From positions 16,616-80,615 of IMG/VR virus record IMGVR_UViG_3300025264_000007: DNA of 64,000 nucleotides; one strand, 5' to 3'. The stretch's first letter is position 1. Every line of letters begins with the position of its first letter. The translations under genes were made by a program, and so were the position numbers. Below are positions 14,566 to 24,647 of this stretch, one piece after another. The notes beneath the pieces were generated by a model. That model had not been told where the DNA came from, ran no database searches, and saw only the letters and a program-made list of their open reading frames with translations. Source of the DNA: a virus.

Positions 14566-15033
14566 ATTGGCGGAGAACTTCGTAAAGTCGTTGGGGTGTT
14601 AGATCGGAATAGTGGTAGAGGTTGTCAACTGCGCCGGCAAGACGCAAGGCGTAGGCAATCCACTCAGAACAATACCAGCGACCTGTGCGCTTGATGTGAA
14701 AGGGCGTGAACTTTGATAAGATCATGCCTGCCCAATCATAGCCGTCGCCTTTGGTGTCGTGGTAGAATAGCTCAATGGTGTTGACCTGCTCAAGCGTAAC
14801 GGGTATACAGATAATATCATAGTCTTCCATATTTTCTTCAGCCTCTAGCCAGATCTTTCGAACGCCTTCCGCGCTAAAGGGGAGAATGCTTATTGATTTG
14901 CCGTCAGGCATCATAAGTTCAGCATGAGAATAGATGGATTGGGTAGTCTTTCGGACAAGCCGGTTGTGCCACTCTCCCTCGCCCTTGTAGAACGCTACGC
15001 AAAGTTGAAGTGGTTCTGTCGGCTTTACCCCAT
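14555..15033 (-). CDS. Permuted papain-like (C92/YiiX-type) peptidase, frame broken near start
   Basis: From 14914 downward an ATG-started frame encodes 119 residues with 'GRWYCSEWIAYALRLAG', the Cys region of permuted papain-like enzymes. The matching His region lies further upstream in the same frame ('LQLCVAFYKGEGEWHNRLVR', then 'QSIYSHAELM'), but no ATG/GTG/TTG precedes it before a stop. An ATG at 15031-15033 is one frame off: ATG GGG TAA. Adding one base in the GGGG run (15028-15031) or a -1 slip at GGG before the TAA would join it to the full protein. So either the sequence has a lost G, the gene is broken, or a programmed frameshift is used. Family members cleave amide or acyl bonds, often in cell-wall or lipid substrates. 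Confidence 0.6.
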
Positions 15034-15156
15034 AATAATATAACTATATCGGCAGGTAAGGAAATGAAAAAAATTTCGGCAAGTCTTTTTGGTGCTGAGA
15101 ATTAACCTCAATCCCACGATGTTCTTCGCCAAATCTTGTGACGTCACCCGGATCAT
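15025..15156 (-). CDS. 43-residue frame ending at the GGGG-TAA site
   Basis: 'MIRVTSQDLAKNIVGLRLIL' and onward. It starts with an ATGA overlap to the upstream gene and ends ATG GGG TAA exactly where the peptidase frame takes over. It may be the N-terminal part of the peptidase, joined by a -1 frameshift, or a separate short gene. Confidence 0.35.
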   Translation of the reverse strand: MIRVTSQDLAKNIVGLRLILSTKKTCRNFFHFLTCRYSYIIMG

Positions 15157-15374
15157 TTCCCGAGTAAAAAGTAGGCGGTTAGAAACCCCCCCACATAAAA
15201 TACGGGGTGGAGCATAATGTGGAGTTTCATCCGTTGATGATAATACCCGGTAGCAATCATAAATTTAGCCACCAAGGCGGCGGTCTCCCGTCGGGCGCGG
15301 GGATCTTTCATCAGCGCGTCCTCCCACTCTTGTTGGTTACGAGCCACCTCATTATCTATATCTTTATTTGGCAT
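15153..15374 (-). CDS. Small membrane protein (73 aa)
   Basis: A charged helical N-terminal half ('NQQEWEDALMKDPRARRE') and a C-terminal hydrophobic segment ('PVFYVGGFLTAYFLLG'), so a tail-anchored single-pass protein. Unknown role. Confidence 0.5.
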   Translation of the reverse strand: MPNKDIDNEVARNQQEWEDALMKDPRARRETAALVAKFMIATGYYHQRMKLHIMLHPVFYVGGFLTAYFLLGK

Positions 15375-15747
15375 CGGCTTTTTTTCGTAACCATGAGGGG
15401 TTGGCTACCCTAGCTTTTCCCTTAACTATTTTAAGATGTTTGGCAACCGGGGGAATATCCCAATATGACACCCGGAAACACCCGTCGAATTCTCCCAGGG
15501 CTAACGGTTCGCACTGCATTTTTATAAGCTTCTTGCATAAAAATGTAAATTGCTTGGGAGTTTCTCGCGCCACATACAGGCCGACTGTTCTCTCCTCAAA
15601 GCTACAGTAAAGCTCGTCTGTTTTCCACTTGCCGATGGAGCGAGCAACAGGAAGACCGTCTTCCGACTCCCGAAGGCGCAGGCGATTCTTTCTACAGAAT
15701 CTTTTAAACTCTTTAATTCTTTTTACTTGATCCTCGTCAGAAACCAT
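15364..15747 (-). CDS. Basic alpha/beta protein of unknown function
   Basis: 127 residues, strongly basic at the start ('RIKEFKRFCRKNRLRLRES'), with mixed strands ('ELYCSFEERTVGLYVARE', 'CFRVSYWDI'). Not recognised. May bind nucleic acid given charge. Overlaps the gene below by 11 nt. Confidence 0.45.
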   Translation of the reverse strand: MVSDEDQVKRIKEFKRFCRKNRLRLRESEDGLPVARSIGKWKTDELYCSFEERTVGLYVARETPKQFTFLCKKLIKMQCEPLALGEFDGCFRVSYWDIPPVAKHLKIVKGKARVANPSWLRKKADAK

Positions 15748-15757
15748 TTTCTATCTC

Positions 15758-16012
15758 CTATGAAAGGGGGCGGCGTTCATGCTGCGCCTTAAGCGCACGC
15801 GCAAACCAATTTAAACTTTTTCCTTCATTCACTAACATTGCCTCAAAGACCGGGTTATTTCTCACAATCACCGCATACAGCTTATGCCATACATACCACT
15901 CTTCTTGCCCCACGGGGAGAAAGCCCGCCTGTGCCAGTTGGTGGTTGACCTCTCTGTATGAAAGGTCGCTCCGAGCCGCAGCTAGCAGCATTTGTCTTCT
16001 CTTCACATCCAT
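15758..16012 (-). CDS. Small protein of unknown function
   Basis: 84 residues from 'MDVKRRQMLLAAARSDLSYR'; an ATG at 16090 would add 26 unlikely residues. 'EVNHQLAQAGFLPVGQEEWY' suggests a small helical domain. A possible promoter (TTTACG-17-CATAAT) lies at about 16021-16049, just upstream, leaving almost no leader. Confidence 0.4.
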   Translation of the reverse strand: MDVKRRQMLLAAARSDLSYREVNHQLAQAGFLPVGQEEWYVWHKLYAVIVRNNPVFEAMLVNEGKSLNWFARALKAQHERRPLS

Positions 16013-16064
16013 ATAGTCTATTATGCCATAAATCCCGCGGAGCGTAAAGAGCGATAGAGTGCTC

Positions 16065-16190
16065 TTATTCCCAGATGTGGCGACACGCATCCCTCACTGC
16101 GTGGGCTGCGATACTTGCACCTAAAATCCCTAAAAACATTAATCCTACGACTCCGCTCCCAAGCGCCAACGCTATCTCGCGGGAATTCAT
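16065..16190 (-). CDS. Tiny membrane protein (41 aa)
   Basis: 'MNSREIALALGSGVVGLMFL' then 'GILGASIAAHAVRDACRHIWE': one Gly/Ala-rich transmembrane helix and a short polar tail. The Gly spacing (GxxxG-like) could support helix packing. Starts by ATGA overlap. Confidence 0.55.
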   Translation of the reverse strand: MNSREIALALGSGVVGLMFLGILGASIAAHAVRDACRHIWE

Positions 16191-16423
16191 TCGTCGATAC
16201 CGTGGTGGCGACCCGCATTCCGAGCATAAAGATAGAGAGCCCTCTCCAGCAATTCTCTGAGCGCAGCACCCATCTCATCAGGAGACATATCTTCGCCCCG
16301 GTAGCTCATGGAGCGGAGCAATGCCACGCCCTCTTCATGAATCACTACGGTGGTGCGCAGTGATCGCGTGAGATGGTTGTGCTCGCACTCCCACACATCC
16401 ACTATTGGGTTCTTTTTACTCAT
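16187..16423 (-). CDS. Small protein of unknown function
   Basis: 78 residues from 'MSKKNPIVDVWECEHNHLTR', start chosen for the GAAGAAGGAAAAGAAG ribosome site and because it lies inside the end of the membrane-protein gene upstream. 'HNHLTRSLRTTVVIHEEG' suggests a beta hairpin then helices ('ALRELLERALYLYARNAGRH'). Confidence 0.45.
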   Translation of the reverse strand: MSKKNPIVDVWECEHNHLTRSLRTTVVIHEEGVALLRSMSYRGEDMSPDEMGAALRELLERALYLYARNAGRHHGIDE

Positions 16424-16592
16424 CTTCTTTTCCTTCTTCTCCAAAACGTTTAACTTCAACATATCTTCCACAATAATACATAGCTCCGGCCAAGAACCCA
16501 AAGCTAAAACCGGTGATCCTTCCGGTCGCGAAATCGTGCGCGGCGCATGCCCCAAAAAAAACAATCATGAATACATAAAACTGCAAAAACAT
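16416..16592 (-). CDS. Small two-helix membrane protein (58 aa)
   Basis: 58 residues: 'MFLQFYVFMIVFFGACAAHD' as first hydrophobic segment, 'FSFGFLAGAMYYCG' as second, then a charged tail ('RFGEEGKEDE'). Its ATG follows directly after the upstream TAA and its end overlaps the next start by 8 nt. Looks like a small hairpin membrane protein; holin-like size but no firm evidence. Confidence 0.5.
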   Translation of the reverse strand: MFLQFYVFMIVFFGACAAHDFATGRITGFSFGFLAGAMYYCGRYVEVKRFGEEGKEDE

Positions 16593-16919
16593 TTAATTCA
16601 CCTCCACTCGAATGTGGCAGAGATGGCGAAGCTCTTGCGTTTTCTGCTCGACCACATCTGATAACTGAGCCAAGTCAACCACTTGGTCTTTGCTCAAAAC
16701 AATATATTCTTTGTTGTCGTCATTAGCCAGTATCACCTTGTTGTCGGCGAGAACCTCACTCATAAACTGAAGCTGCTCAGACAAAGCAGCGATGGCGCTA
16801 GCAAGAGCCCCGATATCGCTAACTCCAAACTCGCTGAAGGGGGCATCCACAAAAGCGCACAAGTAATCAAGCGTCAGCGATGCTTGTTCGACGCCTTGAT
16901 TGTATGCGGCAAGACTCAT
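16593..16919 (-). CDS. Helical protein of unknown function
   Basis: 108 residues from 'MSLAAYNQGVEQASLTLDYL' (AAAGGTGA 8 nt upstream). An ATG at 16952 that overlaps the upstream stop as ATGA is an alternative. Long helices with heptad-like spacing ('ASAIAALSEQLQFMSEVLAD') suggest a coiled coil. It lies between a lysis-type enzyme and a small membrane protein, so a lysis role is possible. Confidence 0.45.
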   Translation of the reverse strand: MSLAAYNQGVEQASLTLDYLCAFVDAPFSEFGVSDIGALASAIAALSEQLQFMSEVLADNKVILANDDNKEYIVLSKDQVVDLAQLSDVVEQKTQELRHLCHIRVEVN

Positions 16920-16948
16920 TAGGTATTCACCTTTTTTTGACCGCTTTG

Positions 16949-17479
16949 TCATTTGAGCGTCAACCATTCGGGAAACCTAATTTTAAAAAAAGCATAAGTT
17001 CTGTTTACCTTCTTACGATATGCCTGAATAGCTGCCACATTCTGGGAGCGCCGCCAACCGGGGCCGCCATTATAACACGCGGCTAGGTTTTTCCCCTGGC
17101 AAGTCTTGTAGGTTCGTAAATTAGTTAGCACGCGAGTTGCTGCTCTTGTGGCATGAGTAATGTTGTGCATGTCTCGGCGAAAATCGGCGAAGGAGGCGTA
17201 TCCCCACTGTCGCTTCCCCCACCAATACCAGTTGATTTGAAATACTCCCACATCCCCCGTTGCCGATGCCGCATCCGCTTGAAGACGTGACTCTGCCCAA
17301 GCGATGGAGATCAAGAAGTGAGGGTCGGCACCGCGCCGATTGGCTTCCCTTATTATATCTTCGGCGACGGCTAGCTGTGCGGGAGTATAGTAGGCGGGTG
17401 CCCCCAGATAGAAAAAGTGCTCCGCTTCGGTGAGAGAAAAATCCCAACCCACCAGCAAACTGATCAGCACCCCCATCAT
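16949..17479 (-). CDS. Lytic transglycosylase (SLT domain), exported endolysin candidate
   Basis: 176 residues. A short hydrophobic N-terminus ('MMGVLISLLVGWDF') could be a signal or anchor. The soluble lytic transglycosylase core shows 'AWAESRLQ' with catalytic Glu63, 'GDVGVFQI' (75-82) and 'AACYNGG' (133-139). It cleaves peptidoglycan between MurNAc and GlcNAc, and is a candidate lysis enzyme or virion-entry enzyme. Neighbouring small membrane proteins (16065-16592) could be holin or spanin partners, though this is an inference. Confidence 0.85.
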   Translation of the reverse strand: MMGVLISLLVGWDFSLTEAEHFFYLGAPAYYTPAQLAVAEDIIREANRRGADPHFLISIAWAESRLQADAASATGDVGVFQINWYWWGKRQWGYASFADFRRDMHNITHATRAATRVLTNLRTYKTCQGKNLAACYNGGPGWRRSQNVAAIQAYRKKVNRTYAFFKIRFPEWLTLK

Positions 17480-18078
17480 GCGAAATCAATCTCCACTTCT
17501 ACCGTAATGCTTAACTGCGGCGTACGCAGATGGTTGACAATTCCATGTTTCTTTGCTTCCTCGGCGTCCATGAACCAGTCGGCATGTTTTTTATTGAAAA
17601 CCTTTTTCTTAAAGTAGTCGTCTTTCTTTCCACAATTACGAGCCATCATAGTAAATATCTTCTCATCCAGCCTTTCGGCTTCTTTTACATCGGCTTTTAG
17701 CTCTTCTATCTTTCCCCAGCCTCCGCTGCTCACGTCGTGAATCATGACGGTGGCATTAGGGTCGGCAAACCTCAGACCTTGTTCTCCAAAAGTTAAAAGA
17801 ACGGCTCCGCAAGACATAGCTTTACCTTCTACAATGGTGGCAACGGGTAAGTCAGCAGCCTGAATAGCCCCTATCATTGACATTAAAGCATAAACTTGTC
17901 CCCCATACGAGTCAATGATGACCGGGATAACTTTTTGCCCGGTGTTGTGGGCGAGCGCCATCTTGTGCGCAAACTCCGTAGCCGATTTTTCATTGAACTT
18001 GTTTACTCGAATAATAACGGGTTGCTTCCGCAACTCGCACTCTTTGATGAGTGGTGAGATTTCTGACTTCCAGATCAT
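17476..18078 (-). CDS. ClpP-like serine protease
   Basis: 200 residues with the ClpP fold: 'IIDSYGGQVYALMSMIGAI', Ser89 in 'KAMSCGAVLL', His114 in 'VMIHDVSSGG' and probable Asp167 in 'HADWFMDAEEA'. Length matches ClpP. It is far from the head genes, so a prohead protease is less likely; it may join host Clp ATPases or process phage proteins. With FtsH elsewhere in the window it gives the phage two proteases. Confidence 0.85.
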   Translation of the reverse strand: MIWKSEISPLIKECELRKQPVIIRVNKFNEKSATEFAHKMALAHNTGQKVIPVIIDSYGGQVYALMSMIGAIQAADLPVATIVEGKAMSCGAVLLTFGEQGLRFADPNATVMIHDVSSGGWGKIEELKADVKEAERLDEKIFTMMARNCGKKDDYFKKKVFNKKHADWFMDAEEAKKHGIVNHLRTPQLSITVEVEIDFA

Positions 18079-18083
18079 ATAAT

Positions 18084-18341
18084 TTATCCTCGGAGAACCT
18101 GTTTCCCCTTATTTAAATAGGTTTTGAGGTCTTCGAACCCCCCAATAAACTTCTCACTCCCCGCAGTAATCTCGACTACCAGGGGCACCGTGCGCCAATT
18201 ATAGGTATTCTGAATCTCTGTAAGAAGTTGGGGCTGCTGGTCGAGACCGTAGCATTCAAACTCGTGCTGCTTCTCTGCGAGCAGCCTGATTGCCGCATGG
18301 CAATAAGGGCAATCTGTCTTTGTGTATAATCTAAATTTCAT
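18084..18341 (-). CDS. Glutaredoxin
   Basis: 85 residues; active-site 'CPYC' (11-14) and cis-Pro 'TVP' (51-53), 'FIGGFEDL' near the end. Reduces disulfides with glutathione or serves as electron donor. The window encodes a ribonucleotide reductase needing a dithiol reductant, a likely user. Confidence 0.9.
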   Translation of the reverse strand: MKFRLYTKTDCPYCHAAIRLLAEKQHEFECYGLDQQPQLLTEIQNTYNWRTVPLVVEITAGSEKFIGGFEDLKTYLNKGKQVLRG

Positions 18342-19206
18342 TTTTTACTATCTCCAATTCAAAGGGGTGAACCTCTTCATAAATATCTCCCCCGAAAGAA
18401 ATCCGGTAAAAGGAGCGTGCAAACTCGCCATTCGTGCGAGACGACGGTGCTAGCACAAGCCCATAGGGGTGCAGGGCTAGCGGGTTGGCTTCTGACCACT
18501 TAATAAAATCATCTAAGCCGGGTGGGGGGCGTCGTCGATCCCCTTCAATATACTCGCGCAACCCAAAAGCATAGCCGGCGGCATCTCTGGAAGATGTGCG
18601 GTATTCGGCTACAAGATCTAACAGTTTGTCGTCTTTCTTAGCGCGGGGATAAAAGTAAGCCATCCGAGGGCGAACCAAAGCGCCCGGCTGAAAAGGGTCG
18701 GCGTCGTGAGTGATCTCGCAGAACTCTTCGTACGACACCCTCTCCCCATACGATGAGTGCATCATACGGAGCGCGTTCTCATACCCAAAAACAGCCCCAA
18801 AAGGTCTAAAGATCGCCCACCCGATACGGAAAGGGCTCGGAATTACACTGCACCGGGAGGGAATACACAAGGCATCGCTTTCGTCTACCAAAAATCTTTT
18901 CTTGCCGCCGGTCAAGTTAAAAGAAAACTGTCGATAGCCGCGCGGGGATGTTCCTTCGTATGCCAGATTGTGACACCACAGGGATCGGCCGCCACGAACC
19001 AACGTTGTATAGTCGGGGTGCTTCTCCAAGACTTGGGCGGGAAAAACCAGGCGAACGCGGTCTTCGTCCCGCGAGGGAGAATAGTTATACCGGCGGCGTG
19101 AGATTGCCTCAAAAAATGGATTACGTTCCACGGTGGTGTCGTCGCTATAATACCTAAACTGATTGCCAAAAAAGTTTTGGTATAGGTTGAGCCAGGTGTG
19201 TCGCAC
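18331..19206 (-). CDS. Conserved-looking protein of unknown function
   Basis: 291 residues, rich in aromatic residues and Arg ('NQFRYYSDDTTVERNPFFEA', 'RRRYNYSPSRDEDRVRLVFP'). The last 40 residues ('YRISFGGDIYEEVHPFELE') resemble an SH3-like end strand. Mixed alpha/beta look. Not recognised. Overlaps the glutaredoxin gene by 11 nt. Confidence 0.5.
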   Translation of the reverse strand: MRHTWLNLYQNFFGNQFRYYSDDTTVERNPFFEAISRRRYNYSPSRDEDRVRLVFPAQVLEKHPDYTTLVRGGRSLWCHNLAYEGTSPRGYRQFSFNLTGGKKRFLVDESDALCIPSRCSVIPSPFRIGWAIFRPFGAVFGYENALRMMHSSYGERVSYEEFCEITHDADPFQPGALVRPRMAYFYPRAKKDDKLLDLVAEYRTSSRDAAGYAFGLREYIEGDRRRPPPGLDDFIKWSEANPLALHPYGLVLAPSSRTNGEFARSFYRISFGGDIYEEVHPFELEIVKNEI

Positions 19207-19208
19207 GC

Positions 19209-19517
19209 TTAGGCTTGCCCTTTCGCCATCCGCACGAGGAGGCGATCCAGCGACTCGATCACAATTAACTGATTACTTGAGAGAGAATTGCTGCTGAGGA
19301 GGACGCGACTAAATTCGTGACGCTCGTCGAGATCGTCGGGCAGAAGCTCATCTTCTGTTTGTTTGCTCAGGTCGTGGGGGTAAATCGCTACCACATAATC
19401 GGGATTGAGGGCAACTTCCCTAATGCCATATTTTTTACCATATCTCACCGACGCCGTAATATCATTTTTTCCGTACGCCTGCAAGGCTTGTTGGTGTAGT
19501 TCCATAACCTTTATCAT
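19209..19517 (-). CDS. Small protein of unknown function
   Basis: 102 residues. 'YGIREVALNPDYVVAIYPHD' recalls the FlbD-like strand-turn-strand but is too short a match to name. C-terminal helix 'QLIVIESLDRLLVRMAKG'. An AAAGAGGT ribosome site precedes the first ATG. Confidence 0.45.
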   Translation of the reverse strand: MIKVMELHQQALQAYGKNDITASVRYGKKYGIREVALNPDYVVAIYPHDLSKQTEDELLPDDLDERHEFSRVLLSSNSLSSNQLIVIESLDRLLVRMAKGQA

Positions 19518-19518
19518 C

Positions 19519-19752
19519 TTATACCTCTTTACAGTCTATCTTGCGCGCCAGCCAGGGAGACCCCTGGTAAAGAACCTCATAATAGGGCTCGGATTCGGTA
19601 GCAATGCGCTGAGGAGCTTCGTCGCATACAACCACGACGAGGGGCTCGTTTACTTGAACGAAGTCATCCACCACGTTATCGCACTCCATCTTAATGAGAG
19701 TTACTGCCGAGGGAAGGAAAACCAAGTCGCCTTTTTTAGGAGTCATCGTCAT
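19519..19752 (-). CDS. GDLV-family SH3/KOW-like small protein
   Basis: 77 residues: 'PKKGDLVFLPSAVTLIK' start, 'EPLVVVVCDEA' centre, 'YYEVLYQGSPWLARKIDCKE' end. Isolated copy, coupled to the helical protein gene upstream by a 17-nt overlap. Confidence 0.55.
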   Translation of the reverse strand: MTMTPKKGDLVFLPSAVTLIKMECDNVVDDFVQVNEPLVVVVCDEAPQRIATESEPYYEVLYQGSPWLARKIDCKEV

Positions 19753-20122
19753 CGGGCACTTCCTCCTCTGTCATTTTTTGAACGAAGGCATCGAATCCCT
19801 TAAGCTGGCTGAGTGTCTCAGTGAGATCGCCGAGGTTGTGAATCGGTTGCCCTGGTGGGTCGGCGGCGGAGGTGGTCTCCGGGCTTCCTTCCAGCTTGGC
19901 TCGTTCAAAACTGAGAAGCATATCTTTATATTGCCGTAGCTGATGGGCTGCCTCATCCAAACGTTCCAGGGCCTCCTCAATGTCGTTGGCTAGAGAATCG
20001 GTGCCGGCAGCTTCTAGCTCTTCCACCGCTCTATTAAGACGGTAAGCCTCCTCTAACACCAGACACCTCATAGTGGCGGGTACGCGACCCACCTCTACTT
20101 CAAAGTTAATTGTTGCTCGCAT
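19736..20122 (-). CDS. Coiled-coil protein of unknown function
   Basis: 128 residues. 'LNRAVEELEAAGTDSLANDI' and 'LERLDEAAHQLRQYKDMLLS' give a helical hairpin; the tail is acidic ('EEEVPDDDDS'). Own promoter at 20145-20173. Not recognised. Confidence 0.45.
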   Translation of the reverse strand: MRATINFEVEVGRVPATMRCLVLEEAYRLNRAVEELEAAGTDSLANDIEEALERLDEAAHQLRQYKDMLLSFERAKLEGSPETTSAADPPGQPIHNLGDLTETLSQLKGFDAFVQKMTEEEVPDDDDS

Positions 20123-20144
20123 ATACTAATTTCTCCTTACTAGG

Positions 20145-20173
20145 ATTATCTCTCACTCTTTACATTTTGTTAA
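20145..20173 (-). promoter_or_regulatory. Sigma70-type promoter
   Basis: Minus-strand TTAACA, 17 nt, GATAAT, 23 nt upstream of the coiled-coil gene. Confidence 0.5.
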
Positions 20174-20176
20174 GAG

Positions 20177-20821
20177 TTAGTTCTTTTTCTTTTTCTTCCG
20201 CTGTGCCGCCTTGAGGCAGCGGTCTTGCAGCCTGACCTTCTCTCCATTTACGAGGAGGGTTGAGGAGGCGTGGAGCCCGGTAGCGTGGTTCTCCATCACC
20301 AGACCAAACTGGTTGTGAAGTTTGCGGTTATTTACCAAATTGTAGTTGGCTCGGATGAGGCAGAGCGATCCAGCCGGGAAGGCAGGCGGCTCAGTCGCAG
20401 TAGCGATGGCCTTCTTGGCGTACTTGTTTTTGGCAATTGCTTCAAACTGGCGCTCGGTTGGAACGAAGTCCTCGTCAAGCAAAATCTTGCCGGATAGGTC
20501 GCTGAAGTATTGAGTTGTGCGATAGTATTTGGCGACGATGAGGGCAGTGGGGCGGTGGTGAGCCTTGTATGACTGAACCCAACGCTCGCGCTTCAGGACA
20601 GTCTCGGGAGAATAGCGTTGCTCCATGCGCTCAAAGCACTCAATCTGCTTGGGGCTCAACTTGCCGCCATCCCCGAACTGACGTTCCAGAGATTCCGCAA
20701 ACTGGCGATCCTTTTCAGACAGCTTCTTAGCCATCAAAGACTCAAAGCGAGCCTCGCCGTTCTCAACTTCAAGGCGTTCAGCACGTTGACGGCGGGGATA
20801 CATTTGGTGCCAGTATGACAT
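20177..20821 (-). CDS. Protein with helical N-terminus and SH3-like C-terminus
   Basis: 214 residues. Residues 30-75 are helical ('KLSEKDRQFAESLERQFGDG', 'KLSPKQIECFERMEQRY'). The C-terminal 60 residues ('AGSLCLIRANYNL', 'NQFGLVMENHA', 'HASSTLLVNGEKVRL') repeat the GDLV-like strand order, followed by a Lys-rich tail. So it may be a GDLV-type barrel fused to a helical module. Strong promoter at 20843-20870. Role unknown. Confidence 0.5.
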   Translation of the reverse strand: MSYWHQMYPRRQRAERLEVENGEARFESLMAKKLSEKDRQFAESLERQFGDGGKLSPKQIECFERMEQRYSPETVLKRERWVQSYKAHHRPTALIVAKYYRTTQYFSDLSGKILLDEDFVPTERQFEAIAKNKYAKKAIATATEPPAFPAGSLCLIRANYNLVNNRKLHNQFGLVMENHATGLHASSTLLVNGEKVRLQDRCLKAAQRKKKKKN

Positions 20822-20842
20822 AGGGGTCTTTCCTCCATAACT

Positions 20843-20870
20843 ATATTAGCATGGATGGGGGGCATGTCAA
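20843..20870 (-). promoter_or_regulatory. Sigma70-type promoter
   Basis: Minus-strand AACTTGACA, 16 nt ending CCATGC, TAATAT, 22 nt before the start at 20821. The CATCCATGC block before the -10 is shared with the VWA and MoxR promoters. Confidence 0.75.
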
Positions 20871-20876
20871 GTTTTT

Positions 20877-21008
20877 TTATTCCCCCCAGTCTTCCAGTAA
20901 TATTTGGTTTTTTTTAATATTTTCTCTAACTTCCTCGCACTTCTTCCAGCGATTGCGGTAATAAATCGCTCCCCCTAGAAAAATGAGTGAGAGAAATAAG
21001 CCCAACAT
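20877..21008 (-). CDS. Tiny membrane protein (43 aa)
   Basis: 'MLGLFLSLIFLGGAIYYRNR' then a charged helix ('WKKCEEVRENIKKNQ'). N-terminal transmembrane segment with a cytoplasmic helix, as in small phage accessory or lysis proteins. Follows the coiled-coil membrane gene by 6 nt. Confidence 0.55.
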   Translation of the reverse strand: MLGLFLSLIFLGGAIYYRNRWKKCEEVRENIKKNQILLEDWGE

Positions 21009-21014
21009 TTCATA

Positions 21015-21473
21015 TTACTTCATCATCAGGTCCATGAAATGTTTGACCCACATAGCCCCAGCGGCGGTGGCAATTAACCAAATGACCTTGGTGATGCCTT
21101 CTTTCCAGCTTCTCAGTTCCGCCACTTCCATTTTGAGGTGTTCTACCTCTTCCAGATCTTTGTCTGCTTGGATCTTCCAGACTCCTAGTTCGCGTGCAAA
21201 TTCTAATGAAGGCTTGGCCTCGTTGACAAACTCCATGCGTCTATCCGATTCTACCTCCAGTTGCTTTACTCGGCTGAAGAGTCCCGAGTCGGGTTCATAA
21301 ATACTTTTCTTGATGCCGCGCATGCCTTGGAGCACCTCGTTTTGGGTTTCCTTGATGTGCGAGATCTCCATCAGGAGTTTATCAAATCCCCCATTTAAGG
21401 ATGATGCGCTGGCTAGTTTACACTCCATCTTGTCCACTTTGTGGAGAAGATTTTTTAGGATTTCTTCGCTCAT
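21015..21473 (-). CDS. Coiled-coil protein with C-terminal membrane segment
   Basis: 152 residues from 'MSEEILKNLLHKVDKMECKL' (GAGGG 9 nt upstream). Long helices with 'YEPDSGLFSRVKQLE', a phrase I recall from many phage proteins of this type, then a C-terminal segment 'VIWLIATAAGAMWVKHFMD'. Tail-anchored. Together with the tiny membrane protein next door it could form an envelope unit; role unknown. Confidence 0.55.
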   Translation of the reverse strand: MSEEILKNLLHKVDKMECKLASASSLNGGFDKLLMEISHIKETQNEVLQGMRGIKKSIYEPDSGLFSRVKQLEVESDRRMEFVNEAKPSLEFARELGVWKIQADKDLEEVEHLKMEVAELRSWKEGITKVIWLIATAAGAMWVKHFMDLMMK

Positions 21474-21490
21474 TTTAATGACCCTCACAT

Positions 21491-21521
21491 AAAAAAGACC
21501 AGCACAAAATATACTGATCTT
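21491..21521 (-). terminator. Rho-independent terminator after GroEL gene
   Basis: 8-bp stem with one G-U pair (495-502 with 514-521 of this kb) followed on the minus strand by TTTTTT. Separates GroEL from the next gene. Confidence 0.65.
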
Positions 21522-21566
21522 TATGTATGAAACCGGCTGTTCTAATTAGTCGCTAGACTTGTGTTT

Positions 21567-23671
<2,105 letters not shown>

Positions 23672-23700
<29 letters not shown>

Positions 23701-24622
23701 TCTCCTTTACGTTTAAGATTAATATTTCATTAGATTTTCCCATCTTCTTGACAGTCGCTTGGGAAGCGGCATTGAGCAAATCCAAGATGGGGGTAATTAT
23801 CTCTTTATCTTTTAGCGCCTCGGAATTCTGGATCCCTTCCATCAGCGCAATACTCTTTTTGAGGTCACGGCGCACAGCTTTCTCTTCTGCGGTATAAATA
23901 TTCTTCATACCATAACTCCAAACAGGATACTCGATTTGATAATCTTTGTATAGTTCCAAAATTTCGGGATGGCGATTATATGAAATTGCCCAGTTATTCT
24001 TTTTCTTTATTTCTTTCGCGAACCTGAGATGATCGAAATCCTTATGCGTCGAACCCCTCTCACCGTATAGAGTAGAGTTTTCCAAAAGATATGGTGGGTC
24101 AGCGTAGATAAAAGTCTCATCGTCGTGCCTCCGTAAGCTGTCTTCAAAGTCTGCCTGCTCTACACTTAGAGAGTGACATACAAAGTTTTTTAGGCGGTCG
24201 ATGCTGCTTTGGGTAAACCTCTTCTCCGCGGCTTGGTTGGAGTATCCTGCACTCAGAGTGCATCCGCTAAATGAGGAGCGGTTCAAAGCATAGAACATAC
24301 AGGCCCGCTGCATGGCATCGTAATCTATCCAAGCCTGTTTCTTAAGAAAATCTGAGAACATTTTGGGGGTGCAAGGATGGAACGACGTCTCAAGAAGAGT
24401 GGCGACTGCTTCTGGCTGTGTCAAAACATGCTGCCAGAAGTTGGTGAGAGGCTCAAAGATATCGTAGCCATGAACTCTGACGCCCTGAGAGGCGTAATGA
24501 ATTTCAATGGAACCACCGCCAAAAAAGGGACTGACAATTTCTGTCAGGTCTTTTGGGAAATATTTGGTTATTTCTTTGAGTGCTCTTGTTTTACCACCGG
24601 GGTATCTTAAGAGAGATTTCAA
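23672..24622 (-). CDS. DNA adenine methyltransferase, alpha class (Dam/DpnM-like)
   Basis: 316 residues. 'LLRYPGGKTRAL' start, AdoMet motif 'PFFGGGSIE' (32-40) before the catalytic 'DPPY' (175-178), the alpha-class order of Dam enzymes. 'NRSSFSGCTLSAGYSNQ' matches the family target-recognition region. GATC would be the usual target, but this is not shown by sequence alone. The barrel-protein gene overlaps its 3' end by 29 nt. Confidence 0.9.
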
Positions 24623-24647
24623 TCTTCCTCGCTTTCTTAGTCTGATT

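Noticed and set aside
16021-16278. 85-codon minus-strand frame
   Set aside because: Overlaps the better supported 41-residue membrane gene and the end of the gene at 16187-16423 in another frame, with no ribosome site.
17476-18078. ClpP-like protein as the prohead protease
   Set aside because: No portal, scaffold or capsid gene next to it, and the family fit is to cellular ClpP with the Ser-His-Asp set; left as ClpP-like.
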